Positions 33,931-43,822 of a stretch of DNA of 64,000 nucleotides are shown here, in pieces. Numbering within the stretch: position 1 is the first letter of the stretch; the number at the start of each line of letters is the position of its first letter. The position numbers and the translations under genes are program-made. The notes beneath the pieces are model-generated. The model had not been told where the DNA came from and searched no databases. It saw only the letters and a list, made by a program, of their open reading frames with translations. Source of the DNA: Cellulosilyticum sp. (GTDB lineage Bacteria > Bacillota > Clostridia > Lachnospirales > Cellulosilyticaceae); the NCBI GenBank assembly GCA_015058045.1, contig SVDC01000004.1:46699-110698 (forward strand), read 5' to 3'.

Positions 33931-35199
33931 TTAAACATAGAAGATCAATAGATAAATGGTTGAGATAATAATGGATAAAAGCATTAAAGGAAAACCGTAC
34001 TTAAAGAAGTAGCCAAAGGAAATTTTATGACCATTACGACTTCCTATATTGGCTAGTACGATATTAGCAGAAGCCCCAATAAGGGTACCATTACCACCTA
34101 AACAAGCACCTAATGATACAGCCCACCATAATGGCGCAATATTAATTCCCTGTTGTCCCATGGCGAGAATAAGTGGGATAAGTGTTGCAACAAATGGAAT
34201 ATTGTCTAAGAAACTTGAAACAATAGCAGATAACCATAATATTAGGACAATCATAATAACTTCATTTCCAGCAGTTGCATTCATTAAATAAGTAGCAAGG
34301 TCTTCAATAATACCTACTTTTTCCAGACCACCTACAATGACAAATAAGGCAGCAAAGAAGCCAATAGTAAGCCATTCCACAGAATGAAAGATTTCTTCAG
34401 GGTCTTGACCACCAATGATTAAGATAATAGTTGCACCAGTAAGTGCAACTACGCTAGATGAAATACCAATTTTATCATGAAAAATAAATCCAAGTAAGAT
34501 TAAAAGGATAACAGCTAAGCTTTTATAAAGCAGAGGATAGTTTGTAATAGATTCTTTTGGCTTAAGAGCCATAATTGCATCTTTCTTACTAGGGTCTACT
34601 GCTAATTTTTTGCGAAATAAAAAATATAAAATGGTTACTGTAGCAGCTAAAATAACCACTACGGCAGGAAAAAGATTTATGATAAAATCAGTAAAACCAA
34701 GTCCAGCAGCACTACCAATCATAATGTTAGGTGGGTCACCAATAAGAGTAGAAGTACCACCAATATTAGAGGATAAGATTTCTGTAATTAAAAAAGGGAC
34801 AGGGTTAATCTCCAATATCTGTGTAATAACTAGGGTCATAGGGCCAATAAGTAATACAGTTGTTACATTATCTAAAATAGCAGATAGTACGGCTGTAATA
34901 ATAGCAAAGCCAATTAGGATTTTACCTGTACTACCTTTAGCAAGTTTGGCAGTATAGATGGCTACAAATTCAAACAACCCACATTTCTTTACAGTAGAAA
35001 CAACCAGCATCATCCCAATGAGCACACCGATTGTATTAAAGTCAATATAGCTGGGAATCGCATCTGAATCAATAATCCCAAAGAAGACCATAGCCATAGC
35101 ACCAGCCATTGCCGCTAAGGTACGATTAACCTTTTCCGTAATAATACAAAGTAAAACAATAACAAAAATAATAATGGCAATCCATGTTGAACTATTCAT
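33931..35199 (-). CDS. SLC13/ArsB/NhaD-type ion transporter
   Basis: A 422-residue membrane protein with about 11-12 hydrophobic segments. It shows the two inverted signature loops of the ion-transporter superfamily: ILSSNIGGTSTLIGDPPNIMIGSA in the first half and SLGACLGGNGTLIGASANIVLANIG in the second, with LDNVTTVLL and LDNIPFVATLIP preceding each. Relatives move arsenite, Na+/H+ or carboxylates. No arsR, arsA or arsC gene is adjacent, so arsenite is not favoured. GGAG precedes the ATG. Confidence 0.88.
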   Translation of the reverse strand: MNSSTWIAIIIFVIVLLCIITEKVNRTLAAMAGAMAMVFFGIIDSDAIPSYIDFNTIGVLIGMMLVVSTVKKCGLFEFVAIYTAKLAKGSTGKILIGFAIITAVLSAILDNVTTVLLIGPMTLVITQILEINPVPFLITEILSSNIGGTSTLIGDPPNIMIGSAAGLGFTDFIINLFPAVVVILAATVTILYFLFRKKLAVDPSKKDAIMALKPKESITNYPLLYKSLAVILLILLGFIFHDKIGISSSVVALTGATIILIIGGQDPEEIFHSVEWLTIGFFAALFVIVGGLEKVGIIEDLATYLMNATAGNEVIMIVLILWLSAIVSSFLDNIPFVATLIPLILAMGQQGINIAPLWWAVSLGACLGGNGTLIGASANIVLANIGSRNGHKISFGYFFKYGFPLMLLSIIISTIYLLIFYV

Positions 35200-35343
35200 G
35201 TTGTTACTCCTTGATGTAAATTATATGACATTGTAGTTAGCATAAATCATTTGAGAGTCTTTTATGCACATCTATCAAATAGTCTTTTTATAAAAAGTAT
35301 GTTAAACTAAAATAGAGAATGACAGCTTAAGAAGGGACTTAGA

Positions 35344-36357
35344 ATGAAACAATTAAAAAAAATAATGGCAGTTACGGTATTTATAACAATGAGTTTTGTT
35401 GCTGTAGGATGTGGAGGAAATGAGACACAATCTACCAGTTTAAATCATACAGATAATCAAATTATTGCCATAGTAAATGGACAGCCTATTAGACAAAGTG
35501 ATTATGAGACACTTTATAACGAGTATTATAAATATTTTGGGGAAACAGAAGAAGCAGATACATATCTACAAGAACAAAAGGTATTACTAATAGATGAACT
35601 TATTAATACAGCAGTATTAATGCAAAAAGCAGAAAAGTTAGGGATTACCTGTACAGATGAAGAGGCAACAGAAGCACTAGAGAATATTAAGTCACAATAT
35701 GATGAAGAAGCTTTTAAGGAAATGCTAGAGTATTCCAATATTACAGAAAAACAGTATTTGGACAAAATTAAAAAGCAATTAATTATACTTGAATTACAAG
35801 AGGGAATGATAGTAGATGAGATTGAAGTAACAGATCAGGAAGTAGAAGCATATTACAATGAAAATCAAGAAGAATATACTGTAGGAGCTGGAGCCGATAT
35901 AAGTCATATTCTTGTACAAGTCAAAGACGAAAGTGATGAACAAGAAAAGGCTCAGGTAGCAGCACAAGTAAAAGAAATTGAAAGTCAACTAGCTCAAGGT
36001 ATAAGCTTTGAAGAAATTTTTAAAACATATTCTGATGAAGTTACAGACAGTAGCCTAAGCATCGCAGAAGAACTAGGATTTATTGAATTTGATTCGCCAT
36101 ATATAGATAAAGATTTTTTAGCTGGAGTTAAGGCACTAAAAGAGGGAGAGGTATCTAATGCGGTCAAAAGCAGTTTTGGATATCATTTTATTAAGGTAGA
36201 GAAAATGATACAAGAGCATGTAATACCACTAGCTGATATAAGAAGTGAGATTATTAATATCCTAGAAGAAGAAAAGCAATATGAAATGTATAGACAACAA
36301 TTAGAAAAATGGGTAACAGAATCAGAAATTGAAAGATATGAGGATAGAATCCAATAG
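35344..36357 (+). CDS. PrsA/SurA-like peptidyl-prolyl isomerase lipoprotein
   Basis: An extracytoplasmic foldase. The signal peptide ends in the lipobox VAVGCG, giving a lipid-anchored Cys near residue 23. Residues about 40-165 are the SurA-type helical chaperone domain; residues about 180-285 are a parvulin rotamase domain (ADISHILVQVK ... FEEIFKTYSDE ... GFIEFDSPYIDKDFLAGVKALKEGEVSNAVKSSFGYHFIKV). A C-terminal helix completes the chaperone core. At 337 residues it is the usual length. The Nudix gene starts 16 bases after its stop, so the two may be co-transcribed. Confidence 0.92.
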   Translation: MKQLKKIMAVTVFITMSFVAVGCGGNETQSTSLNHTDNQIIAIVNGQPIRQSDYETLYNEYYKYFGETEEADTYLQEQKVLLIDELINTAVLMQKAEKLGITCTDEEATEALENIKSQYDEEAFKEMLEYSNITEKQYLDKIKKQLIILELQEGMIVDEIEVTDQEVEAYYNENQEEYTVGAGADISHILVQVKDESDEQEKAQVAAQVKEIESQLAQGISFEEIFKTYSDEVTDSSLSIAEELGFIEFDSPYIDKDFLAGVKALKEGEVSNAVKSSFGYHFIKVEKMIQEHVIPLADIRSEIINILEEEKQYEMYRQQLEKWVTESEIERYEDRIQ

Positions 36358-36373
36358 AGAGTAGGTTGAGTAA

Positions 36374-36967
36374 ATGGAGAAAAATAGAATTAAAGAGTTA
36401 ATCACCTTAAGTCAAACAAGATTTTTAAATTTTTACCATGCAATTTACGAGAATAAATATGGGCAGCAAAAGGATTGGTTTATAGCATCTAGAAAAACAG
36501 AAGAAGTGATGAGAAAACAATGCTTAGAAGGGAAAGATGATGTAGTAGATGCAGTTCTAATACTAGCAATCCATGAAGAGGATGAAAAACTTGTTCTTAT
36601 TAGGCAATATCGAGTACCATTAAATGATTATGTGTATGAATTGCCAGCAGGGCTTATTGATACAGGTGAAGATTATAAAGTATCTGTAGCAAGAGAATTA
36701 AAGGAAGAAACAGGTTTAGAACTGGTAGAAGTAGATGAAAAGAGAAGTATTGCAAAGACCTATTTATCAGCTGGGATGACAGATGAATCTGTGGCCCTTG
36801 TATACTGTAAGTGTAAAGGTAAGCTTTCTACAGACTATATGGAAGCAGATGAAGATATAGAACCTATGCTGATTTCTAAAGAAGAGGCTAAAAAGATTCT
36901 GGCAAGTAATCATAAAATAGATATTAAAGCTTATATGGCATTACAGAATTATTGTAATGAAGTATAA
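36374..36967 (+). CDS. Nudix hydrolase (ADP-ribose pyrophosphatase-like)
   Basis: It hydrolyses a nucleoside diphosphate linked to another moiety. The Nudix box is complete: GLIDTGEDYKVSVARELKEETGLEL (GX5EX7REUXEEXGU) at about residues 97-121. The preceding IRQYRVPLNDYVYELPAG segment is typical of ADP-ribose pyrophosphatases (NudF type). At 197 residues it fits that subfamily. The ribosome site (AGGTTGAG) is weak, consistent with translational dependence on the upstream prsA-like gene. Confidence 0.9.
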   Translation: MEKNRIKELITLSQTRFLNFYHAIYENKYGQQKDWFIASRKTEEVMRKQCLEGKDDVVDAVLILAIHEEDEKLVLIRQYRVPLNDYVYELPAGLIDTGEDYKVSVARELKEETGLELVEVDEKRSIAKTYLSAGMTDESVALVYCKCKGKLSTDYMEADEDIEPMLISKEEAKKILASNHKIDIKAYMALQNYCNEV

Positions 36968-36969
36968 CT

Positions 36970-37024
36970 AAAAGTACCTGTTAAGAGAAATCAGGTAGAT
37001 TAATCTGTTAACAGGTACTTTTTA
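36970..37024. terminator. Terminator between Nudix and CmpB-type genes
   Basis: A perfect 15-bp stem (36970-36984 with 37008-37022 approximately) with a 23-base loop; A and T runs on each side allow use by both convergent genes. Confidence 0.85.
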
Positions 37025-37028
37025 TGAG

Positions 37029-37547
37029 TTAAGCACGAGAATGTACAAGATGAGTTCTATGAAATCTAAGTGTTAAAATAAAATCTGTTATGAAGATTGG
37101 TAGGATAATGGGGAAAAAGTAATACCAAAGTCCATAAACAGTATTATAAAGTATAACAATATATGGGTGTAATCCATAAATTAAAGCAAGAGAAAGGATA
37201 ACCCAATAAAGTGAAAATCTGAGGCATATATATCCAGAAACTTGATACTTACAGTGACTATAATCCCAATATTTTAGATTTAAATTATGATAAAGAATAA
37301 AAGCAGTAAAATACTCAACGAGTGTAGGAATGATGAAGGCACCTATTAAAAAAAGCCAAAAAGGTACAAACGCTTTTAAAGAGATGAGTAAGATAGCGGC
37401 TATACCATACATAGGCTTAAGAGGAAGAAATAAAAAGTTTTCTTTAATAAAATGACCCCTAGTACATAAATTAAAGACACCTTCGATAATCCAACCTAAA
37501 AAACTATAAACGATAAAATAAAAAAATAAAGTACGTATAAATTCCAT
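37029..37547 (-). CDS. CmpB-type putative ABC transporter permease (PF06541-like)
   Basis: A 172-residue membrane protein with about five hydrophobic segments. The markers FLGWIIEGVFNLCTRGHFIKENFLFLPLKPMYG and the WDYS...GYICLRFSLYWVIL stretch are typical of this family, which is often called a putative ABC permease although no ATPase partner is evident here. The frame is open to a TTG at 37559. The GGTGAT at 37552-37557 best fits the ATG at 37547 (MEFIRTL); ATG at 37553 is the alternative. Function is not established. Confidence 0.78.
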   Translation of the reverse strand: MEFIRTLFFYFIVYSFLGWIIEGVFNLCTRGHFIKENFLFLPLKPMYGIAAILLISLKAFVPFWLFLIGAFIIPTLVEYFTAFILYHNLNLKYWDYSHCKYQVSGYICLRFSLYWVILSLALIYGLHPYIVILYNTVYGLWYYFFPIILPIFITDFILTLRFHRTHLVHSRA

Positions 37548-37699
37548 AAGCATCACCAAAATTACAATTTAATTCTAGTATGAGATGAAAGCTACAAAAT
37601 TACTCAAGAAATATGTGGAAAAAATGAGCAAAATCTATGCTTTAAGGGAATAATGGTGCTATAATAGGTTACAGAGTAGAAAAAAGAGTAGGTGAAAAA

Positions 37700-39706
37700 A
37701 TGACAGAAAAAAATTTTCTACCCATCAGTAGAGAAGATATGGAAAAAAGAGGCTGGGAGCAATGTGATTTTATCATTGTAACAGCAGATGCATATGTAGA
37801 TCATCATAGCTTTGGAACAGCTATTATTTCTAGAGTATTAGAACATGCTGGTTATAAAGTAGGGATTATTCCTCAACCAAATTGGAAAGATACAGTAGAT
37901 TTTATGAAATTAGGGAGACCAAGACTAGCGTTTCTTGTAAACGGTGGAAATATGGACCCTATGGTAAATCACTATACAGTAAGTAAACGTTTAAGAGAAA
38001 AAGATATGTATTCTCCAGGTGGCAAAATGGGACTTCGCCCAGACCGTGCTACTATTGTTTACTGTAATAAGATTAGAGAAGCTTATAAAGATATAGATAT
38101 TGTAATTGGTGGTATTGAAGCTAGCTTACGTCGTTTTGCACATTACGATTATTGGAGTGATAAAGTACGTAAATCTATTTTAGTAGATAGTGGTGCAGAT
38201 TTACTGATTTATGGGATGAGTGAGAAACAAATTGTAAAAGTAGCAGAGGCTTTAAATGATGGGTTAGCAGCTAAATACATTCGTTATTTAGATGGTACTT
38301 GCTATGTAGCAGATTCCCTTGAAGAAGTCTACGAATATAAATTATTACCTTCCTATAAAGAGGTTTGTGAAGATAAAGAAAAATATGCCTTAGCTTCACA
38401 AATACAAGAATTAGAACAAGACCATGTTCATGGAGCAACTCTGGTACAAGAACATAATGGAAAATACTTTGTTCAAAATAGACCAGAAAGACCACTAGAG
38501 CGAGAAGAATTAGATGAAGTATATGGCTTACCTTATATGAAAGCTTATCATCCAATTTATGAAAAAGATGGTGGGATTCCAGCTATTGAAGAGGTTAAAT
38601 TTAGTTTAGTAAGCTCTAGAGGATGCTTTGGAAATTGTTCATTCTGTGCGATTACTATGCACCAAGGCCGTATTGTAACAAGTAGAAGTCAAGAATCTAT
38701 TGTACAAGAAGCAGAAGAGATTACACATTTACCGGATTTCAAAGGCTATATTCATGATGTAGGTGGTCCAACAGCTAACTTTAGAGGGCCGGCTTGTAAA
38801 AAACAATTAGACCATGGTGCATGTAAACATAAACAATGTTTGACACCTAATCCATGTAAAGCTATGCATGTGGATCACAAGGAGTATTTACAACTTTTAC
38901 GTAAAGTGAGAAGTATTCCAGGTGTTAAGAAGGCCTTTGTTCGTTCAGGAATTCGTTATGATTATGTAATGGCAGATAAAAATAACGATGAATTCTTTAA
39001 GGAATTAATAGAACATCATGTAAGTGGACAACTTAAAGTTGCACCAGAGCATATTTCTAAAGATGTACTAGCATATATGGGTAAACCATCAGGAAAGACT
39101 TTTGATGAGTTCTGTGATAAATTCTATAAGATTAATGAGCAGTTAGGTAAGAAGCAGTATATTATTCCTTATCTTATGTCAAGCCATCCAGGAAGTACTT
39201 TAAAAGATGCTATTCAACTTGCAGAGTATTTAAGAGATATTCATTATCAACCAGAACAAGTACAAGATTTCTATCCAACACCAGGTACATTATCTACAAC
39301 AATGTTCTATACAGGACTTGATCCACGTACAATGAAACCAGTTTACGTACCTAAAACAAAACGTGAAAAAGCAATGCAACGTGCATTATTACAATATCGT
39401 AATCCTAAGAAATATGATATTGTGTATGAAGCTTTAGTTGAGGGTGGAAGAGAGGACTTAATTGGTTATGGACCAAAATGTCTTATTAAACCAAGAGAAG
39501 CAAAATATCTGGGTTATACTAAAAAAGGTTCTGGTAAATCACAAGGCAAAGCTGTAAATAGTGTAGCTAAAAACAATAAGCCTAAGAGAAAAGAGCAGAA
39601 TTACAAAGGACAGCAAACAAGAGGTAAATCATCTTCATTAACAAGTGGAAAGAATTCAAACTATACAGCTTCAAAAGGTAACAAAAAAAGCAGTAAGAGA
39701 AAATAA
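37700..39706 (+). CDS. YgiQ-family radical SAM protein
   Basis: A large radical S-adenosylmethionine protein of unknown reaction (UPF0313). The [4Fe-4S] cluster motif is Cys309-x3-Cys313-x2-Cys316 (CFGNCSFC). The N-terminal half carries the family's [11 protein letters not shown] and [22 protein letters not shown] segments, and [16 protein letters not shown] follows the cluster. After the conserved core, which ends near residue 610, there is a tail of about 55 residues rich in Lys, Ser, Gly and Asn, suggestive of nucleic-acid binding. AGGTGA precedes the ATG. Confidence 0.93.
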   Translation: MTEKNFLPISREDMEKRGWEQCDFIIVTADAYVDHHSFGTAIISRVLEHAGYKVGIIPQPNWKDTVDFMKLGRPRLAFLVNGGNMDPMVNHYTVSKRLREKDMYSPGGKMGLRPDRATIVYCNKIREAYKDIDIVIGGIEASLRRFAHYDYWSDKVRKSILVDSGADLLIYGMSEKQIVKVAEALNDGLAAKYIRYLDGTCYVADSLEEVYEYKLLPSYKEVCEDKEKYALASQIQELEQDHVHGATLVQEHNGKYFVQNRPERPLEREELDEVYGLPYMKAYHPIYEKDGGIPAIEEVKFSLVSSRGCFGNCSFCAITMHQGRIVTSRSQESIVQEAEEITHLPDFKGYIHDVGGPTANFRGPACKKQLDHGACKHKQCLTPNPCKAMHVDHKEYLQLLRKVRSIPGVKKAFVRSGIRYDYVMADKNNDEFFKELIEHHVSGQLKVAPEHISKDVLAYMGKPSGKTFDEFCDKFYKINEQLGKKQYIIPYLMSSHPGSTLKDAIQLAEYLRDIHYQPEQVQDFYPTPGTLSTTMFYTGLDPRTMKPVYVPKTKREKAMQRALLQYRNPKKYDIVYEALVEGGREDLIGYGPKCLIKPREAKYLGYTKKGSGKSQGKAVNSVAKNNKPKRKEQNYKGQQTRGKSSSLTSGKNSNYTASKGNKKSSKRK

Positions 39707-39715
39707 TAAATAGTA

Positions 39716-39756
39716 AAATGGCACATGACTTTTTATAAAGGTTATGTGCCATTTGA
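39716..39756 (+). terminator. Intrinsic terminator after ygiQ-type gene
   Basis: A 14-bp stem with one G-U pair (39716-39729 with 39741-39754), T-rich loop and tail. Confidence 0.75.
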
Positions 39757-39804
39757 TTTGGTGTAAATTCTTAGCATGGTTGAATGTATAGATTAGAACA
39801 AAAT

Positions 39805-39840
39805 AAAAAAGCCTCCTATGTGAAGTGAGGCTTTTTTATT
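39805..39840. terminator. Terminator serving the ABC transporter operon
   Basis: A perfect 11-bp stem (39805-39815 with 39827-39837) with six T on the plus side and six T on the minus side. On the minus strand it closes the ABC operon; a 16-bp palindrome (39844-39859) and a perfect 14-bp hairpin (39864-39877 with 39884-39897) lie between it and the last stop codon. Confidence 0.88.
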
Positions 39841-39903
39841 TTGGGTGTAAATTTACACCTAGAATCTTAATGATTAGCTCATACTAATCATTAAGATATA
39901 AAA

Positions 39904-40857
39904 TTAACGTTTTGCTTGGTCGAAAGGTTCACCAGCTGCTTTTGGCGCTTGAGTTGATTTAGAGAATACAATAAGCGCAAGAAGTGTTATAACATATGGG
40001 AACACTTTAAGGATAACAGGTGGAATGGTTGCTAAGCTTGGAATAACCTGTGATACATTGGCAATAGTTGTTGCAAAGCCAAAGAAGAAGGTTGAAGCAA
40101 GGATACCTAATGGTTTCCATTGACCAAAGATTAAAGCAGCTAAAGCTAAGAATCCGATACCTGCTACACTACCATTAAATTCACCAGCGATTGTTACAAG
40201 GTAAATGGCACCACCAAGACCTGCTAAGGCACCAGATGTAAGAACACCTACATAACGCATTTTACCTACATTAATCCCGGCAGCAGATGCAGCATGAGGA
40301 TGTTCCCCACAGGCACGAAGACGAAGACCAAATGCTGTTTTATAGAGTACATAAGTGAGGATTGCTAAAATTAAAAGAACAATCCATGTTGTTGCATAAC
40401 TATTAGTGAAGAAAAGAGGTCCAATGACTGGAATTTTTGAAAGACCAGTTAAATTCTTTTTTGCTAAACCAACAGTAAGTACAATATTACCACTACCTGT
40501 AATATTTCTTGCTAAGAATACTGTAATAGCAGTAGCCATTAAGTTAATGGCTGTACCACTAATTGTTTGATTGGCTTGTAAGTTAATACTTGCAAAAGCA
40601 TGGAGAAGTGAAAAGAGTGCTCCAGCAATAGCTGCAACAAGAAGACCTACATAGATGGTCCATACACTTGTACCATATTGATTTTGAAGGAAATAAATTG
40701 TAAGGGCTCCAGCAAAAGAACCAATAATCATAAGTCCTTCAAGTCCGATATTAACAATACCACTACGTTCACAATATAAAGCCCCTAAAGCGACAATCAG
40801 GAGAGGAACGGTATAGGCGATTGCATAAGGAAAAATTTGTAATATAATTTCCCACAT
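39904..40857 (-). CDS. Nucleoside-type ABC transporter permease (second)
   Basis: A 317-residue inner-membrane permease with about 8-9 helices. The N-terminal LIVALGALYCERSGIVNIGLEGLMIIGSFAGAL and the central FGLRLRACGEHPHAASAAGINVGKMRYVGVLTSGALAGLGGA motif are typical of the BMP-dependent nucleoside importers (NupQ/YufQ type) of the RbsC superfamily. It is the last gene of a three-gene minus-strand operon and starts 2 bases after the other permease's stop. Confidence 0.9.
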   Translation of the reverse strand: MWEIILQIFPYAIAYTVPLLIVALGALYCERSGIVNIGLEGLMIIGSFAGALTIYFLQNQYGTSVWTIYVGLLVAAIAGALFSLLHAFASINLQANQTISGTAINLMATAITVFLARNITGSGNIVLTVGLAKKNLTGLSKIPVIGPLFFTNSYATTWIVLLILAILTYVLYKTAFGLRLRACGEHPHAASAAGINVGKMRYVGVLTSGALAGLGGAIYLVTIAGEFNGSVAGIGFLALAALIFGQWKPLGILASTFFFGFATTIANVSQVIPSLATIPPVILKVFPYVITLLALIVFSKSTQAPKAAGEPFDQAKR

Positions 40858-40859
40858 AA

Positions 40860-42020
40860 TTATTCTTCTCCTTTCTTTTCTTCTTCAGTAGGTGGCATAA
40901 AGCCAAGACTTTCATTTTTATTATCTGTATTTTGAACATCTTCACCAATGAGTGGTTCATCTGTATAAGGTGTTACTTTTTCCTGAGCTTTTTTAGAAGC
41001 TATCTTATCAAGTACACGTTCTACTAAGATACTTGTAGCAGCAAAGTAGATAATTGTTGCAATAATTGTATCTGCAATTTCAGGTGGAATATCTGTCATT
41101 ACACTCATATAACCACGACCAGCATAAAGCAGACCAAAGAATAAAGCAGCAAGTAATGAACCAATAGGTGTTGTTGCACCAAGAAGCGCAACGGCAATAC
41201 CATCAAAACCTTGAGATGGCATAACACCAATTTGAATATTTGTTGCTACACCAAGATACTGAGAAAGACCAGCAAGTCCGGCAAGACCACCAGCAATCAT
41301 CATTGAGTAAACAACACTTCTATTAACAGAAATACCTGCATAAGCTGCAGCATGTTTATTAAAACCAACAGCCTTTAATTCATAACCAAAAGTTGTTCTA
41401 TTAAGAATAAATGCAATCAAAATAACTGCAATGATAGCAACAATAATACCTAAGTTAATATAAGATCCTCCAAATAAATCGGATAACCAAGTTGAACGAA
41501 GAGTAAGGTTATCAGCAAGTGGAAGGGATTCTGTTGCTTTACTTCCATTAGGGAAATAATCTTGAACCACATAATAGATAATCCAGTAACCAATCCAGTT
41601 CATCATGATACATGATACAACTTCATGTACATTAAAGAGTGATTTTAAAATCCCAGGAACAGCTGCCCAAATAGCGCCTCCAAGGAAAGCTACTACGATA
41701 AGAACGATTAATAAAATTGGTCTTGGTAAGCTTACAGTTTGTCCAACAATTGTTGCACAAAGACCCCCAAAGAGCATTTGACCTGGTGTCCCAATATTGA
41801 ATAAACCAGTTCTAAATGCAAAGGTCAATGAAAGACCTGTTAAAATAAGTGGAGTAGCTGTAGCAATAGTGTTTCCTATACGTTCAAGACTTTTTGTTCC
41901 ACCTTGAATGAGATAAAGGAAGCCTTCAAAGGCATTATGTCCAGTGGCGAACATTAAAATAGCACCAGCAAGTAGCCCTAGTATTGTGGCGATGATGGAT
42001 ACAAGACCCTTTCTATTCAT
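40860..42020 (-). CDS. Nucleoside-type ABC transporter permease (first)
   Basis: A 386-residue permease of the NupP/YufP type with about 9-10 helices, marked by AFRTGLFNIGTPGQMLFGGLCA and FGYELKAVGFNKHAAAYAGISVNRSVVYSMMIAGGLAGLAG. The last about 45 residues are a charged cytosolic tail. The frame is open from 42041, but GGAGGAAA lies before the ATG at 42020, which overlaps the ATPase stop by 8 bases, implying translational coupling. Confidence 0.9.
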   Translation of the reverse strand: MNRKGLVSIIATILGLLAGAILMFATGHNAFEGFLYLIQGGTKSLERIGNTIATATPLILTGLSLTFAFRTGLFNIGTPGQMLFGGLCATIVGQTVSLPRPILLIVLIVVAFLGGAIWAAVPGILKSLFNVHEVVSCIMMNWIGYWIIYYVVQDYFPNGSKATESLPLADNLTLRSTWLSDLFGGSYINLGIIVAIIAVILIAFILNRTTFGYELKAVGFNKHAAAYAGISVNRSVVYSMMIAGGLAGLAGLSQYLGVATNIQIGVMPSQGFDGIAVALLGATTPIGSLLAALFFGLLYAGRGYMSVMTDIPPEIADTIIATIIYFAATSILVERVLDKIASKKAQEKVTPYTDEPLIGEDVQNTDNKNESLGFMPPTEEEKKGEE

Positions 42021-43539
42021 GCTGCTTTCCTCCTTCAACACCTGCCATCATAAGGCCGATTTCATTTTCATTTGTTTCATGAGCATCTACAACGCCAATG
42101 AGTTGTCCGTTATTCACAACAGCAATTCTATCAGATACATTCATAACTTCATCTAGTTCTAAAGAAACAAGTAAAACTGCGTAACCTTTATCACGGTGTT
42201 CCACAAGCCTTCTATGAATATATTCAATAGAACCTACATCTAAACCACGAGTAGGTTGTACAGCAATAAGTAACTTAGGTTCACGTTCCATTTCACGACC
42301 AATAACCCCTTTTTGTTGGTTACCACCAGAAAGTGAACGTGCCATAGATGCACCACCTTCACCAGAACGTACATCGAATGCTTGAATAATTTTATCTGCA
42401 TACTCACGAATTGCTTTACGATTTAAAATACCGTTTTTAGAAAATGGTTTTTTGTAGTACACTTGTAAAACCATATTATCTTCCATTGTATAATCTAGAA
42501 CAAGGCCATGTTTATGACGGTCTTCTGGAATATGACCAATACCAGCTAATGTACGTTTACGGATTGAGAGATTAGTAATATCCTCAGAGTCAATAGAAAT
42601 TTGACCTTTTTCAATTTTACGAAGGCCCGTAATAGCTTCAACAAGTTCTGTTTGACCATTACCTTCTACCCCTGCGATACCTACAATTTCACCAGCACGT
42701 ACAGTAAGAGAGAAATCTTTAAGTCCTAATACCTTTTTGTTATTAAGTACAGAAAGCTCTTTAACATCTAAGATAGCTTTACCAGGGTTACTTGGTGTTT
42801 TATCTACTTTGAATGAAACAGGACGACCTACCATCATACGTGCCATATCTGCTTCTGAAGTATCTTTAACATCAACTGTACCGATATATTTACCACGACG
42901 AATAACTGTACAACGGTTAGCAATGGCTTTAATTTCTTTAAGCTTATGAGTAATAAGAATAATAGATTTACCTTGCTTAACGAGATTTCTCATAATCTCA
43001 ATTAAATCGTGAATTTCTTGAGGCGTAAGTACTGCTGTTGGTTCATCGAAGATTAAAATATCTGCATTACGATAAAGCATCTTTAAAATTTCAACTCTTT
43101 GTTGCATTCCTACAGAGATATCCTCAATTTTTGCATAAGGATCCACATTTAATCCATAGCGTTTTGAAAGTTCATCAACACGAGCAGCAGCTGATTTTAA
43201 ATCAATAGATAAGCCTTTTTTAGGTTCTATTCCTAAAACAATATTTTCTGTTGTTGTGAAATTATGAACGAGTTTAAAGTGTTGGTGTACCATTCCAATA
43301 CCTAGGTCATTGGCAACATTAGGGTTAGAGATTTTTACCTCTTTGCCATTTACTTTAATTGTTCCGCGGTCTGGTTGATACATTCCAAAAAGCATACCCA
43401 TAAGTGTCGATTTACCCGCTCCATTTTCACCAAGGAGGGCATGTACTTCTCCACGTTGTAATTGAAGTGTTACATTATCGTTGGCCACAATACCTGGAAA
43501 TTCTTTTCTAATACCTAACATTTCTACTACATAATCCAT
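42013..43539 (-). CDS. Nucleoside-type ABC transporter ATP-binding protein (two ABC modules)
   Basis: A 508-residue fused tandem ATPase energising the two permeases. The first module has Walker A GENGAGKST, signature-region ISVGMQQRVEIL and Walker B ILIFDEPTAVLT. The second is of the degenerate RbsA/NupO kind: GVEGNGQTELVEAI instead of Walker A, then LSGGNQQK and an ATP-site LIAVQPTRGLDVG. Substrate class (nucleosides) is inferred from family; no substrate-binding lipoprotein gene is next to it. AAAGGAGG precedes the ATG. A long structured leader lies upstream. Confidence 0.92.
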   Translation of the reverse strand: MDYVVEMLGIRKEFPGIVANDNVTLQLQRGEVHALLGENGAGKSTLMGMLFGMYQPDRGTIKVNGKEVKISNPNVANDLGIGMVHQHFKLVHNFTTTENIVLGIEPKKGLSIDLKSAAARVDELSKRYGLNVDPYAKIEDISVGMQQRVEILKMLYRNADILIFDEPTAVLTPQEIHDLIEIMRNLVKQGKSIILITHKLKEIKAIANRCTVIRRGKYIGTVDVKDTSEADMARMMVGRPVSFKVDKTPSNPGKAILDVKELSVLNNKKVLGLKDFSLTVRAGEIVGIAGVEGNGQTELVEAITGLRKIEKGQISIDSEDITNLSIRKRTLAGIGHIPEDRHKHGLVLDYTMEDNMVLQVYYKKPFSKNGILNRKAIREYADKIIQAFDVRSGEGGASMARSLSGGNQQKGVIGREMEREPKLLIAVQPTRGLDVGSIEYIHRRLVEHRDKGYAVLLVSLELDEVMNVSDRIAVVNNGQLIGVVDAHETNENEIGLMMAGVEGGKQHE

Positions 43540-43595
43540 ATTTTCGCCTCCTTTACTATATTATGTAACGATTTATTTTTATTATAAGGGATTAT

Positions 43596-43619
43596 AAAAA
43601 AAAGACGGGTTGCCGTCTT
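43596..43619 (-). terminator. Intrinsic terminator inside the ABC operon leader
   Basis: On the minus strand a 7-bp GC-rich stem (43613-43619 with 43602-43608) with a 4-base loop is followed by eight T. It lies about 57 bases upstream of the ATPase start codon and downstream of the only promoter I find, so it should act as an attenuator. Confidence 0.75.
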
Positions 43620-43822
43620 CTATTACCCTCACAAACTACATTCCGTTACATAAAAAATGTAGTTTGCAAAATGATAATGAGTAACCTCGTTTAAAGTGAA
43701 TCATTATTTTATTAATAAAATAATGATTCACTTTAGTGAAAAATATTTACGTTCAATATCATTACAAAGTAATGTATTCATCTATATGCCCTAATATTTA
43801 CATAAATGGATACATCCTATAT
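43620..43822 (-). promoter_or_regulatory. Structured 5' leader of the ABC operon, candidate cis-regulatory RNA
   Basis: In transcript order: a perfect 44-bp palindrome (43692-43735), a GAGGTTACTC segment, a perfect 11-bp hairpin with a 13-base loop (43656-43666 with 43632-43642), then GAGGGTAATAG leading into the terminator. The GGGT of that last segment can pair with the ACCC inside the terminator's right arm, which would offer an alternative fold. I tested it by eye against purine, guanidine, preQ1, TPP and T-box patterns and found no match. Regulatory role is inference. Confidence 0.5.

Noticed and set aside
33931..35199. Arsenite pump ArsB
   Set aside because: Signature loops fit the wider ion-transporter superfamily, and no arsenic-resistance genes are adjacent.
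43540..43822. Known riboswitch (purine, guanidine, preQ1, TPP) or T-box in the ABC leader
   Set aside because: The conserved cores of these classes are not visible; kept only as an unassigned candidate.
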